Shown in pieces: positions 46,388-55,073 of a stretch of 64,000 nt of DNA. Within the stretch, counting starts at the first letter, position 1, and each line of letters begins with the position of its first letter. This DNA comes from Chitinophagaceae bacterium UBA4407 (lineage in GTDB: Bacteria > Bacteroidota > Bacteroidia > Chitinophagales > Chitinophagaceae), in the NCBI GenBank assembly GCA_002390845.1, contig DGQT01000053.1:52190-116189 (forward strand), given 5' to 3'. The notes under the pieces were generated by a model. The model was given only the letters and a program-made list of their open reading frames with translations. It made no database searches and was not told the DNA's origin. Position numbers and translations under genes: made by a program.

Positions 46388-48547
46388 ATGGCAACCGAAC
46401 AAAATAAACTGTACCGTTATCCCGGAACCAAACCTTTTGAGGCAGCCGATTATACCTTATTTAAAGGCAGGGATGAGGATATCAAAAATCTTTTCGACTT
46501 TGTCTTTATGGAAAACCCTGTTGTGCTTTTTAGTCGTTCAGGTTTGGGAAAAAGTTCATTGCTCAATGCAGGTCTTGCCAAAAAAATTACAGATGAAAAC
46601 AGGGCAACACCTTTGTTCATCCGGTTTGGGGCATACACCAAAGAAACAAAGGTGTTGCCTTTGGAAAGACTAAAGGAAGAAATACTTAAAGCAACAGAGC
46701 AAAAACAAAATACCCTGTTTGAAAAACTCGCCTCCCAAATACAGCTTGAACAAAATACGCTTTGGTACGGATTTAAGCATATACAGATAAACGACCGGGG
46801 AAAGCATTGTTTTGCATTGATCTTTGATCAGTTCGAGGAACTGTTTACTTACCCGCAGGATGTTGTTGAAAGTTTTAAAAGAGAACTCTCTGAGTTAATG
46901 TACACAAAAGTGCCACAACAATTGCGTGACTTTATCAGTGAAAAGCGAAAAAACGATTCAAATTATTTTACCAAAGAAGAAGCAGAACTGATTTTTACCC
47001 GGCTTGATATCAGGATACTTTTTGCGATAAGAAGCGATAAATTAAGTTTACTCAACAGCCTTACCGATGTTTTTCCAACAGTTTTGAAATATTGTTACGA
47101 GCTAAAGCCGTTAAGCAGCGAGCAAGCTAAACAGGCTATTTTATCCCCCGCACAATTAACGGGCGATAATTTTGAATCACCGCCTTTTGCTTTCACTGAA
47201 GATGCATTAAGCCATATCCTCAACAGCTTAACCGGAACTACGGATGCCGCTAAAACCGGGCTTACTTTGGAGAAACCAGAGATCGAGACATTTCAATTAC
47301 AGATTGTTTGTAAGTATGCAGAAAACCTGGTAATTGAAAAGGGGCTAAAGGAAATTACCAAACAAGACCTTGGAGACATAAAACATATTTTTGAAGATCA
47401 GTACAATAACATCATAAGCAAGCTACCGCAACAGCAGCAACTGCCCGCCAGGTTGATGATGGAAGATAAATTGATTGTAGAACAAACAAGGGTTTCAATG
47501 CCCGTTATTTCGCTGCTGAAAGATTTTGAAAAGCAAGGAATGACCAAACAGTTAATTGATGATTTAATTAATACGCATATTATCCGGCGGGATCAGAGTG
47601 GTGCTATTGAAATAAGCCATGATACACTGGTAGCACCAATATTAAAAGCAAAAAAAGAAAGAGAGGATAAAGAAGAAATTACCCGCCTTGAAGCCGAAAG
47701 GCAGGAGGATTTAAGGCAGCAGAGGACAAAGGTGGAAAATGAAAAGATAAAACTTGCAATAACGAGGAGAAGAACTAGAAAATTTATAATGATTTCAGTT
47801 GGCGTGCTTATGTTGATTTTGATTGGCTCAACCATTTTTACAATTAAGATTAATGAAGAAAGAAAGAAAGCTGAAAATGCATCCCAAATGGCAGCAGAAC
47901 AAAAACTAATAAATGATTCAATACGGATAGTTGCGGACCACGAAAAGGATAGAGCGATGGCAAATGCTGACTCAGCGCAAATGCTAAGAGCTAGGGCAGA
48001 GGAATTACTACTAAAAGCAAATGAACAAACACGAAAGGCAGCCATTGCTAAGAAGGAAGCATTTTTGCAAAAAAACCTTGCAATTCAGATGAGTATAATA
48101 GCAAATACAAGTCGAAGACTAGCAGATTCAGCTCTCGATCAAAATATTGAAATTAGGAGAATGGTTGTAGGAAAAAAACAAGGGGGCATAATCTTTTATG
48201 TTGACCCCAATAGGGAGCATGGTTTAATTGCCGCAGAAAAAGATTTAGATTCATTTTATACATGGGAGGCGGCAAAGAAAGCATGTGAAAATTATACAGT
48301 TGTTGTTGATGGTGTTACTTATGACGATTGGTTTTTTCCATCAAAAGACACATTGGATTTGCTATATAATAATAAGTCTTCGTTTGACGGTTTAAGCGAT
48401 GACTATTATTGGAGTTCTTCGGAACTTAACGACGGGAAAAACAAAGCATGGTGTCAGTATTTCGGAAGTGCAGATGCATACCCTGGCTCCCAGATTGAGG
48501 ATAGCAAAAGTTACCGCCACCGTGTTCGGCCGGTGAGAGCTTTTTAG
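46388..48547 (+). CDS. nSTAND-type ATPase, membrane anchored, DUF1566 C-terminus (copy 1)
   Basis: The 719-residue protein has a STAND NTPase module. It contains RYPGTKPF, then the P-loop SRSGLGKSS (residues 49-57), then Walker B ALIFDQFEELF (143-153), then ILFAIRSDKLSLL (about 213-225). A winged-helix end contains SHDTLVAPILKAKKERED (about 414). A membrane helix (about 463-484) and coiled coil (about 490-590) follow. A C-terminal DUF1566 domain (about 592-719; GGIIFYVD, FFPSKDTLDLLYNN, YYWSSSE, VRPVRAF) has a C-type-lectin-like fold. STAND ATPases switch on when a sensor domain binds a trigger. Here the trigger-reading part would be outside the membrane. It pairs with the SIR2-TIR gene. Confidence 0.85.
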   Translation: MATEQNKLYRYPGTKPFEAADYTLFKGRDEDIKNLFDFVFMENPVVLFSRSGLGKSSLLNAGLAKKITDENRATPLFIRFGAYTKETKVLPLERLKEEILKATEQKQNTLFEKLASQIQLEQNTLWYGFKHIQINDRGKHCFALIFDQFEELFTYPQDVVESFKRELSELMYTKVPQQLRDFISEKRKNDSNYFTKEEAELIFTRLDIRILFAIRSDKLSLLNSLTDVFPTVLKYCYELKPLSSEQAKQAILSPAQLTGDNFESPPFAFTEDALSHILNSLTGTTDAAKTGLTLEKPEIETFQLQIVCKYAENLVIEKGLKEITKQDLGDIKHIFEDQYNNIISKLPQQQQLPARLMMEDKLIVEQTRVSMPVISLLKDFEKQGMTKQLIDDLINTHIIRRDQSGAIEISHDTLVAPILKAKKEREDKEEITRLEAERQEDLRQQRTKVENEKIKLAITRRRTRKFIMISVGVLMLILIGSTIFTIKINEERKKAENASQMAAEQKLINDSIRIVADHEKDRAMANADSAQMLRARAEELLLKANEQTRKAAIAKKEAFLQKNLAIQMSIIANTSRRLADSALDQNIEIRRMVVGKKQGGIIFYVDPNREHGLIAAEKDLDSFYTWEAAKKACENYTVVVDGVTYDDWFFPSKDTLDLLYNNKSSFDGLSDDYYWSSSELNDGKNKAWCQYFGSADAYPGSQIEDSKSYRHRVRPVRAF

Positions 48548-48554
48548 CTATTTT

Positions 48555-48850
48555 AAAATTTGTTACCCAACTCTTTTGCTACTATCAGCATCCTTGCGTC
48601 GCGCTCTTGTACAGCATATCAATTATTGAGCAATAAAAACCAGCCCGTCATTTAGAAGGAGGAACGACTGAGAAATCTTTTGCAGATAAACGATATTAAA
48701 GCTCATTTGATTTTAGCAGATGATGAAGAGATTTCTCACTGCGTTCAAACGATCAGCTATTTGCTGCTCACCGTTCAGAACGTACAAGTGAGTGACACAA
48801 CCAAAGCTTCATGCTTGCTCTAAAGCTGGCTAACAAATTCTCTCTGCTTT
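48555..48850. repeat. Complete hairpin element with nested second repeat
   Basis: Left arm ttgcgtcgcgctcttgtac (48594-48612, type B; flank ttgttacccaactcttttgc) and right arm gaacgtacaagtgagtgaca... (48778-48801, type A; flank aaagcttcatgcttgctcta). The spacer holds another palindromic element (about 48646-48765), starting ccgtcatttagaaggaggaa. It includes gagaaatcttt and its inverted copy agagatttctc, of a kind I believe is widespread in Bacteroidota. Confidence 0.85.
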
Positions 48851-48938
48851 TGAGTATATTATCAATAGTGTTGGTAGCCTGTCTCTGGCAGAGTGCTTAA
48901 ATAATCTGCTCTTTATTTGTTTTAATTAATTTTATACA

Positions 48939-49154
48939 ATGGATGATACTTCAAAAAAATATAGTCTTGATAAAACTGCTTTTCAGGGAATGACTGTTCA
49001 GGAGGCCGATCATCATTATGGGTACTGGAAAAATAAATCCATGAAAGAGAGAATAGATGCCGCCTTTTATCTTATTAATCAGTTTTACGGCACCACTTCA
49101 CAAACACCGGTTGATAAAACAGTTTTTACAAAACGCAAGCATAAGAATGGCTAA
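48939..49154 (+). CDS. Small partner protein of the nucleotidyltransferase (TA-like)
   Basis: The 71-residue protein reads like the short helical partner (VQEADHHYGYWKNKSMKERI, then DAAFYLINQFYG) that precedes MNT-fold nucleotidyltransferase genes in Bacteroidota. It has no membrane segment. Its end overlaps the ATG of the nucleotidyltransferase by eight bases. In such pairs one protein may neutralise the other, which is family context rather than evidence here. It sits between the two TIR/SIR2-nSTAND modules. Confidence 0.6.
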   Translation: MDDTSKKYSLDKTAFQGMTVQEADHHYGYWKNKSMKERIDAAFYLINQFYGTTSQTPVDKTVFTKRKHKNG

Positions 49155-49602
49155 TATTTTCAATGAACATTTCAGGGATTTTATACAGGCGCTTAATGAC
49201 AATAAAGTGGAGTATGTTCTTGTTGGCGGCATGGCTGTAATTTTACATGGTTATGTGCGTGGTACCGGCGATATGGATGTTTGGGTAAATAAAACGAAAG
49301 CCAGTTACAACAAACTTGTGAAAGCATTTGCACAGTTTGGTATGCCTGTATTTGATATGACAGAAGATGCCTTTCTTGGAAATGAATTTGATGTTTGGGG
49401 CATTGGTGTGCAACCTGTAAAAATATAAATAATGACTGCGGTAAAAGGTCTTGCTTTTGAAGAAACTTACCAACAGTCTCAACTTTATAATGAGGATGGT
49501 TTTCAAATAAGGTTCATCCATCTTAATCACCTGATTCAGGCAAAAAAAGCTGCAGGCAGATTCCGCGATCTTGACGACATAGAGCAACTCACAAAAGATT
49601 AA
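49147..49602 (+). pseudogene. Nucleotidyltransferase (AbiEii/DUF6036-like) with in-frame stop
   Basis: Residues 1-93 (49147-49428) carry the nucleotidyltransferase core VEYVLVGGMAVILHGYVRGT, then GDMDVWV. This has two of the three acidic catalytic residues. A TAA at 49426-49428 ends it after PVKI. Reading on in the same frame from 49432 gives a further 56 residues (IMTAVKGLAFEETYQQSQ, then IRFIHLNHLIQAKKAAGRFR), the expected C-terminal half. The stop occupies the position of the third acidic residue (normally I-D-I). The gene is therefore split by a nonsense change, or the stop is misread or recoded. Confidence 0.75.
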
Positions 49603-49629
49603 TCAATTCCTTTTTGGTATCAGGCAATA

Positions 49630-50030
49630 AAAAACAAACCAGTCATTTCGCGGAAGGATCGTGAAGACGTCAGGGCATTTTAATTCAGGAAATACAATTT
49701 GTTCGAAATGACGGGTAACTTGTTGATGGACCGTTCAGAACGTACAAGCCTGCCTTCGCTATATTTCGCTTTGCTCAATATAGCTGCTGCATATAAAGTG
49801 AGTGACCCCGAACATTTTTTGTTCAATAGTTATTCAACAGATGAAAGGATTGCGATGCTGAAATTAATTCAGCACAGGCTGGCACGCTTTAAAAGCCTCA
49901 TTGAAACACGAACTTTGAAACGAGCGTGGCAACGAAGATCAATCTGAGTTACTACAGCTGGTATCAAAAAAATTTCGGGGCAGGCTCCACTGAAGATGCC
50001 ATGAAATACTGCTGTTGTATTCACAAAACC
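49630..50030. repeat. Patchwork of repeat arms, one interrupted
   Basis: gtcatttcgcggaaggatcg and ttcgaaatgacgggtaact (about 49639-49717) bracket a palindrome. At about 49737 the type A arm gaacgtacaag is broken after aag by about 48 bases and resumes as agtgagtgac. A type C arm (gaaacgagcgtggcaac) lies at 49917-49933, with flank gaagatgccatgaaatactg further on. No credible gene is present in 49603-50142. Confidence 0.65.
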
Positions 50031-50142
50031 ACTTGTACTTTTGAGTTTTTGTTGAACAACCCATAAAACTTTGCTACTTGTACTAGCGCTTAAATGAATA
50101 CTAAAAAACTTTCTGGCACCGGGTGGGCAAGAAAGCCAAATA

Positions 50143-50173
50143 TTTGAAACCCATTTAAACTTTACTATATTTA
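50143..50173 (+). promoter_or_regulatory. Promoter of the TIR-SIR2 / nSTAND operon
   Basis: TTTG (50143-50146), 19 bases, TATATTTA (50166-50173). Spacing is the Bacteroidota optimum, and the -7 box matches seven of eight TAnnTTTG positions. The ATG lies 46 bases downstream. Confidence 0.6.
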
Positions 50174-50218
50174 GGAACTGGTTTTACAACCAACATTTAC
50201 TACAAAAAAATTCAAGGG

Positions 50219-51826
50219 ATGAGCCAACCTGAAATGTTTCTTTCTTATGCATGGGGAGGTGAAAGCGAGCAAATAGTTAATGAACTGGACAATGCATTTA
50301 AAGCGAGAGGTATTAATTTGATCCGTGATAAGCGAGACCTGGGATTTAAAGGGATGATTACCGACTTTATGCAACGGATTGGTAAAGGACAGGCTGTTGT
50401 GGTGGTTGTTTCTGACAAGTACCTGAAATCTCCTTACTGCATGTTTGAGTTATTTGAGATTTACAGGAACCTGGATTTTAAGGAACGTATATTCCCGATT
50501 GTACTGAAAGATGCGAGCATTTTTGAACCCATTCCCCGGCTGGAATATCTGAAATACTGGCAGGATAAAAAGAAAGAGTTGGATGATGCCATTATGAAGT
50601 TTGGTGCCGATGCCATTACCGTGATTGGCGATGATTACAAAACCTATAAAAAGATATTTGATAATTATGGCGAATTCGCGAACATACTGAAAGACATCAA
50701 TTCGCTTACACCAGATATGCACCGGGCAGATAATTTCTCCACGCTGATTGAAGCTGTTGAAAAACTGATTCATAAAGATAAATCGCAGGGTGAAGATGGC
50801 GTTGAACCAATTAACTGGAAGTTCATTCTGAGAACAATAGAAAAACAGAAATGTATTCTTTTTTTAGGTCCGGAAATTTTCAGGACGAAGGATAATACCC
50901 GGTCAAAACAAGATGAGTTTTTTCAAAACCTGGCAGATAAGAACCGGCAAAGGATTTTATCTTACAACGAGGATGGTTTTTTTCTGTTTTCCAGCCCGGA
51001 GGAAAAAACAAGATTGTTTAAAGAGATCAAAGATTTTTTTGAAGAACAACCCGATGAAGATATTATTCAGCAAATTGCGGAGATACCGGTTCATGTAACT
51101 GTTTCAATTAACCCGGACGTTTGGCTGAAAAAATTCCTGCTGCAAAAAAATCATCCGCATGTTTTTGAATTTTTTGACAAGAAAATAAAAAGAGATATTA
51201 CCGAAACGCCCGGCATAAAAAAGCCACTGATCTACAATTTGTTTGGCAGCGTTACCAATCTTGACACGCTGATACTTACACATGACGACCTGTTTGAATA
51301 TTTCAAGGCTTTGATGGGAAACAATGTTTTGCCACAGGAATTAAGAACAGCACTTGAAACGGCTACCAACTATATTTTCCTGGGTTTCCAGTTCGACAAG
51401 TGGTATATACAGTTGATCCTAAGCTTGCTAAAGCTGAATGATAAACAATACAATTTCATCCGCTATGCTTCTGCCAATACCATAAGCAAAGATGCAAAAT
51501 CGTTATGCATCAATCATTACCGTATTCAGTTTATAGGGGCAGATAATAATGTATTCCTCAACACCCTTCACGATAAATGCAAAGAAGCAGGACTGATTCG
51601 CGATTTTAGTACAGTATCTGAGGTGAATTTTATGAATGAAAAGGAAAAAGACCTGAGAGAAAATATAGAACGGGAAAACAAACTCTTGCAGGAGTATGAG
51701 CAATTACAGGAAGATGAAAAAGATCCCATCAAACAAATGGATATTGAGGATAATATCGAAGCTATCAATAAAAAGATTGCCCAGTATGAAAAGGAACTTG
51801 AATCAATTTTTCAGACTCAATCATAA
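50219..51826 (+). CDS. TIR + SIR2-like domain protein (effector, copy 2, reversed order)
   Basis: The 535-residue protein has the TIR domain first (about 4-140): MFLSYAWGG, LIRDKRDLGFKGMI, AVVVVVSDKYLKSPYCMFEL with the catalytic-type Glu. The SIR2-like domain comes second (about 198-465): CILFLGPEIF, IPVHVTVSINPDVWL, PLIYNLFGSVTNLDTLILTH, YIFLGFQFDKWY. A coiled coil (about 470-530) ends it. The modules match those of the protein at 44963 in reverse order. The sirtuin His-Gly is again Phe-Gly. Its nSTAND partner starts 20 bases downstream. Confidence 0.85.
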   Translation: MSQPEMFLSYAWGGESEQIVNELDNAFKARGINLIRDKRDLGFKGMITDFMQRIGKGQAVVVVVSDKYLKSPYCMFELFEIYRNLDFKERIFPIVLKDASIFEPIPRLEYLKYWQDKKKELDDAIMKFGADAITVIGDDYKTYKKIFDNYGEFANILKDINSLTPDMHRADNFSTLIEAVEKLIHKDKSQGEDGVEPINWKFILRTIEKQKCILFLGPEIFRTKDNTRSKQDEFFQNLADKNRQRILSYNEDGFFLFSSPEEKTRLFKEIKDFFEEQPDEDIIQQIAEIPVHVTVSINPDVWLKKFLLQKNHPHVFEFFDKKIKRDITETPGIKKPLIYNLFGSVTNLDTLILTHDDLFEYFKALMGNNVLPQELRTALETATNYIFLGFQFDKWYIQLILSLLKLNDKQYNFIRYASANTISKDAKSLCINHYRIQFIGADNNVFLNTLHDKCKEAGLIRDFSTVSEVNFMNEKEKDLRENIERENKLLQEYEQLQEDEKDPIKQMDIEDNIEAINKKIAQYEKELESIFQTQS

Positions 51827-51846
51827 ACGCCATCACTTATTAAGCA

Positions 51847-54630
51847 ATGAGCACTGAACAAATTAAAACGCACAGATACCCGGGTGTAAAACCATTTTCT
51901 GAAAATGAAAGGCATCTGTTTTACGGGCGAAGCACCGATACCAAAAAGCTATACCAGCTTATTAACCTGGAAAAACTGGTGCTGTTATACAGCAAGTCAG
52001 GGCTTGGTAAAAGTTCATTGTTGAATGCAGGCGTGCTGCCGTTATTTGATGAACAGGAGGGGTATACCATTGTAAAGATCAGGTTAGGGGCATACTACGA
52101 GCAATCATTGTCACCTATAAACACCTGTTTATTCAAATTACCTGAAGCACCGCAAAATCCGGTGCTGGATAAATTGGGTGCTGGCAGCGATACGCTTTGG
52201 TTGCGGTTGAAAGCATTGCAACATATTAATGCGGATTTCCCGAAAACTTATATCCTGGTATTCGACCAGTTTGAAGAGTTGTTTACCTACAGCGAGGAAG
52301 ACATCAAACAATTTAAAAAGCAACTGGCAGACCTACTTTATGCCAAAGTGCCGGGCTACATCAGCAAATCCATTACCAACCGGCTAAGGGAAAACCCTGA
52401 ATTTTTATCTAAGGAAGAACTGGAATATTTGTATCGGCAACCGGCTGTAAAAGTGTTGATCTCCATACGATCGGATCGTATGAGCCTGCTGAATAACCTT
52501 GCCGATTATTTACCCGATATTCAAAAAAACTATTATGAACTGAAACCGCTTGACCATGCTTCGGCAGTTGAGACTATAGTAAAACCTGCATTGGACACAA
52601 GTGATTTTTATCTTTCCCCATGTTTTGAGTATTCAGCAGATTGTATTAATAAAATACTGGACTACCTTACCCAAAGCGGGCAAAAAACCATTGAAACTTT
52701 TCAGTTGCAAACTGTTTGCCAGTATGCTGAAAACCTTTCTATAGAAAACAAGTTACACTACGATGAAAAAAAGCAGATGTTGCTGGCAGAGCCGGACATG
52801 CTGGGCGATCTGCAAAATATTTTCCGTACACAATACGATAAGCTGATCAGTAATATTGAACCAGCCGAAAAACAACTGGCTGCAAGGTTGCTGATTGAAA
52901 ACAAACTGATAATTGATGGCAACAGGGTAAGCCTGCCCGATGTGGTGGTGCTGAAAGAAAAAGGCATAAATGCAGCATTGATTGCCTACCTGCACGACAC
53001 ACACCATTTACTGCGTAGCGAGCCTAACACTACAGGTGGTATTAGCTATGAGTTGAGCCATGATACACTTGTGGCCCCCATATTAAAGGCCAAAAAAGAA
53101 AGGGAGGATAAGGAAGAACTTACCCGCCTGGAAGCAGAAAGACAGGAGGATTTGAGAAAACAAAAGGAGCGGATTAAAAAAATAAGGAAGCGCAGTTTTT
53201 TGGCAGGTGTTATTGTTTTAATTGTGCTGTCACTTATTTCAGGTTATGCATACACAAAGAATGCTGAAGCAACCCGTTTAAAAAACATTGAATATTCCCA
53301 AAAGCTTCTGATTGTATCAAACAAGGCAGCTAACAACCTGGACTTTAACAGCGCTGCATTTATTTCAAGGGCAGCGTATCTTTTTTACAGAGAAAATGGT
53401 GGCAGCGACTTCAGAAATTTTTATACAGATATGTTTCATAAGTTACAACTTTTAGATGAGCATAACGCTGTGCAGGATGTTGATTCGGGTTTCATTTTTT
53501 CTGCTGCTAATGGCAACCCGGTAAGTACAATTGAAATCATTAATGACTTCGTTTATTCAGGTTATTTTGATGGCAAGATCCTGAGAACAAAATTGGGAGA
53601 TTCAAACTCACGGCCTGAAACTTTTTTCGACTTTAGAGAATATACGAATGACACAATTGAAGACCCTAACGTAACAAGTATTTGTACAAGTGCTGATAAA
53701 AATTACCTGGCTGTTTGTGGCTGGTTTCCGTTTATCAAGGTTTTTGATTTACGCAGAAAAACCGATGAATCGGTTACTTTAAAAATGCCTTTTGAAAATG
53801 AAATCCCAAAAGCTCTTTTTTATACTGATGCCGGTGACTTATTAACACTTACCGATTCTGCAATAATAGGATGGAATGCCGGCGATCATTACAGCGCTTT
53901 AAAATGGAAAGAAAAAAAGCAGTTTAATTATGTTGATGGTAAATACCTACCTTTCAAACCGGTTTCTCAAAATCAACAGATTCTTTGGAATGCAAATTTT
54001 CTTTCTGTACCTGGCGTTAAATTCAATTGTATGGCTGAGATCAAAAATATGATTGCAATTGGCATTGATTCAGGATTGATATTAATTAAAAAAGACTCTC
54101 TCATAAAAATAAAATTACCCGGCATCGGAGAATCATATTCAATCAAATTTGATTTGAGCGGCAGTTATATTTATATCGGGAGCATGGAAGGAAAATTAAG
54201 TAAAGTGAGACTGGCAGATTTTACTGTTGAAACAAATCAAAACCAGGCACAGCGCATATTTTCAATTATATGCAGCAGGGATGGCAAGCTATTAGCCACG
54301 GCAAGCCAGGACAGGAGTGTTCAAATCAATGATCTCAACAAACAGGAAGATTGGCAATATACTACACCTGAAATTTTGACGCTGCCCGATATCTGTTCAG
54401 CCCCAACATATCCCGTTACTATGGCTTTTACCAGCGACAATAAATACTTACTGGCCGGGTATCACAATGGTGAAATTTATAAATGGCCAGTGAGTGCAGA
54501 CATTGTAGCAGATCTTATTTGCAGTAAAATATCGCCCGGTACTTACACAACATGGCAGCAATTTGTTGACACAAAAAATGCTCCTGTTGAATTAAATAAG
54601 TTTTCTTGTAACACATTCAATAAAAACTAA
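51847..54630 (+). CDS. nSTAND-type ATPase, membrane anchored, WD40-like C-terminus (copy 2)
   Basis: The 927-residue protein shares its STAND core with the gene at 46388: RYPGVKPF, P-loop YSKSGLGKSS (residues 49-57), Walker B ILVFDQFEELF (137-147) and ISIRSDRMSLLNNL. SHDTLVAPILKAKKERED (about 402) is nearly identical in both. A membrane helix (about 452-472) follows. The C-terminal half (about 540-905) shows WD40-like strands (FSIICSRDGKLLATASQDRS, VQINDL; AFTSDNKYLLAGYHNGEIYK). It ends with a helix and Cys motif (ADLICSKI...NKFSC) seen in similar STAND-WD40 proteins. The propeller would be the sensor, placed outside if the helix spans the membrane. Confidence 0.87.
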   Translation: MSTEQIKTHRYPGVKPFSENERHLFYGRSTDTKKLYQLINLEKLVLLYSKSGLGKSSLLNAGVLPLFDEQEGYTIVKIRLGAYYEQSLSPINTCLFKLPEAPQNPVLDKLGAGSDTLWLRLKALQHINADFPKTYILVFDQFEELFTYSEEDIKQFKKQLADLLYAKVPGYISKSITNRLRENPEFLSKEELEYLYRQPAVKVLISIRSDRMSLLNNLADYLPDIQKNYYELKPLDHASAVETIVKPALDTSDFYLSPCFEYSADCINKILDYLTQSGQKTIETFQLQTVCQYAENLSIENKLHYDEKKQMLLAEPDMLGDLQNIFRTQYDKLISNIEPAEKQLAARLLIENKLIIDGNRVSLPDVVVLKEKGINAALIAYLHDTHHLLRSEPNTTGGISYELSHDTLVAPILKAKKEREDKEELTRLEAERQEDLRKQKERIKKIRKRSFLAGVIVLIVLSLISGYAYTKNAEATRLKNIEYSQKLLIVSNKAANNLDFNSAAFISRAAYLFYRENGGSDFRNFYTDMFHKLQLLDEHNAVQDVDSGFIFSAANGNPVSTIEIINDFVYSGYFDGKILRTKLGDSNSRPETFFDFREYTNDTIEDPNVTSICTSADKNYLAVCGWFPFIKVFDLRRKTDESVTLKMPFENEIPKALFYTDAGDLLTLTDSAIIGWNAGDHYSALKWKEKKQFNYVDGKYLPFKPVSQNQQILWNANFLSVPGVKFNCMAEIKNMIAIGIDSGLILIKKDSLIKIKLPGIGESYSIKFDLSGSYIYIGSMEGKLSKVRLADFTVETNQNQAQRIFSIICSRDGKLLATASQDRSVQINDLNKQEDWQYTTPEILTLPDICSAPTYPVTMAFTSDNKYLLAGYHNGEIYKWPVSADIVADLICSKISPGTYTTWQQFVDTKNAPVELNKFSCNTFNKN

Positions 54631-54642
54631 AAACCTACAATT

Positions 54643-55002
54643 ATGAAACATGTTAAACTCACTTTACAGATCATTATGTACAGTTTTGTATTTCTCCTGT
54701 TTTTAAATATTTCTGATGCAAGCCCATATAAATTACCTGTAAAGAAACAGGATTGCCGCAGCTACCTGGTACAAATGAATCAAACATTGCAACAAGACCC
54801 TGATGGTATTTTAGATGAAAATGAAGTAACCGAATACGAACAATGCGTGGCAAGTATTGAAGAAATGGACCTGGATAATGTTTCGAATTTTATTTTGCTA
54901 TTAAATTGTTACACCAACCTTATGGACTATTATGAGTATGTAGCGGAAGATGATGACACGGCGATGGAATACGAAGACAAAATCTACGCTATTACTGAAT
55001 AA
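54643..55002 (+). CDS. Small exported cysteine-containing protein (paralog A)
   Basis: The 119-residue protein has a signal peptide (about 1-27, ending SDA) and an acidic mature part. It shares with the next gene the pattern QDCxxYLVxxNxxL, a spacer, YxxCV, a spacer, YxNLxxYY. The two conserved cysteines could form a disulfide in the periplasm. It starts 12 bases after the nSTAND gene, so it belongs to that operon. No known family is recognised. It may be the ligand, guard or target of the propeller of the STAND protein, which is speculation. Confidence 0.65.
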   Translation: MKHVKLTLQIIMYSFVFLLFLNISDASPYKLPVKKQDCRSYLVQMNQTLQQDPDGILDENEVTEYEQCVASIEEMDLDNVSNFILLLNCYTNLMDYYEYVAEDDDTAMEYEDKIYAITE

Positions 55003-55073
55003 GCAAATACTTAAAAAGAAAACCGGAGCAGAATAACCGAATATTATTTTAAAACATACCAACACTTTCAATC

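Noticed and set aside
49699..49947. Reading frame of 82 codons on the plus strand
   Set aside because: It is made of repeat arms and their insert (49737-49806), so it is unlikely to be a gene.
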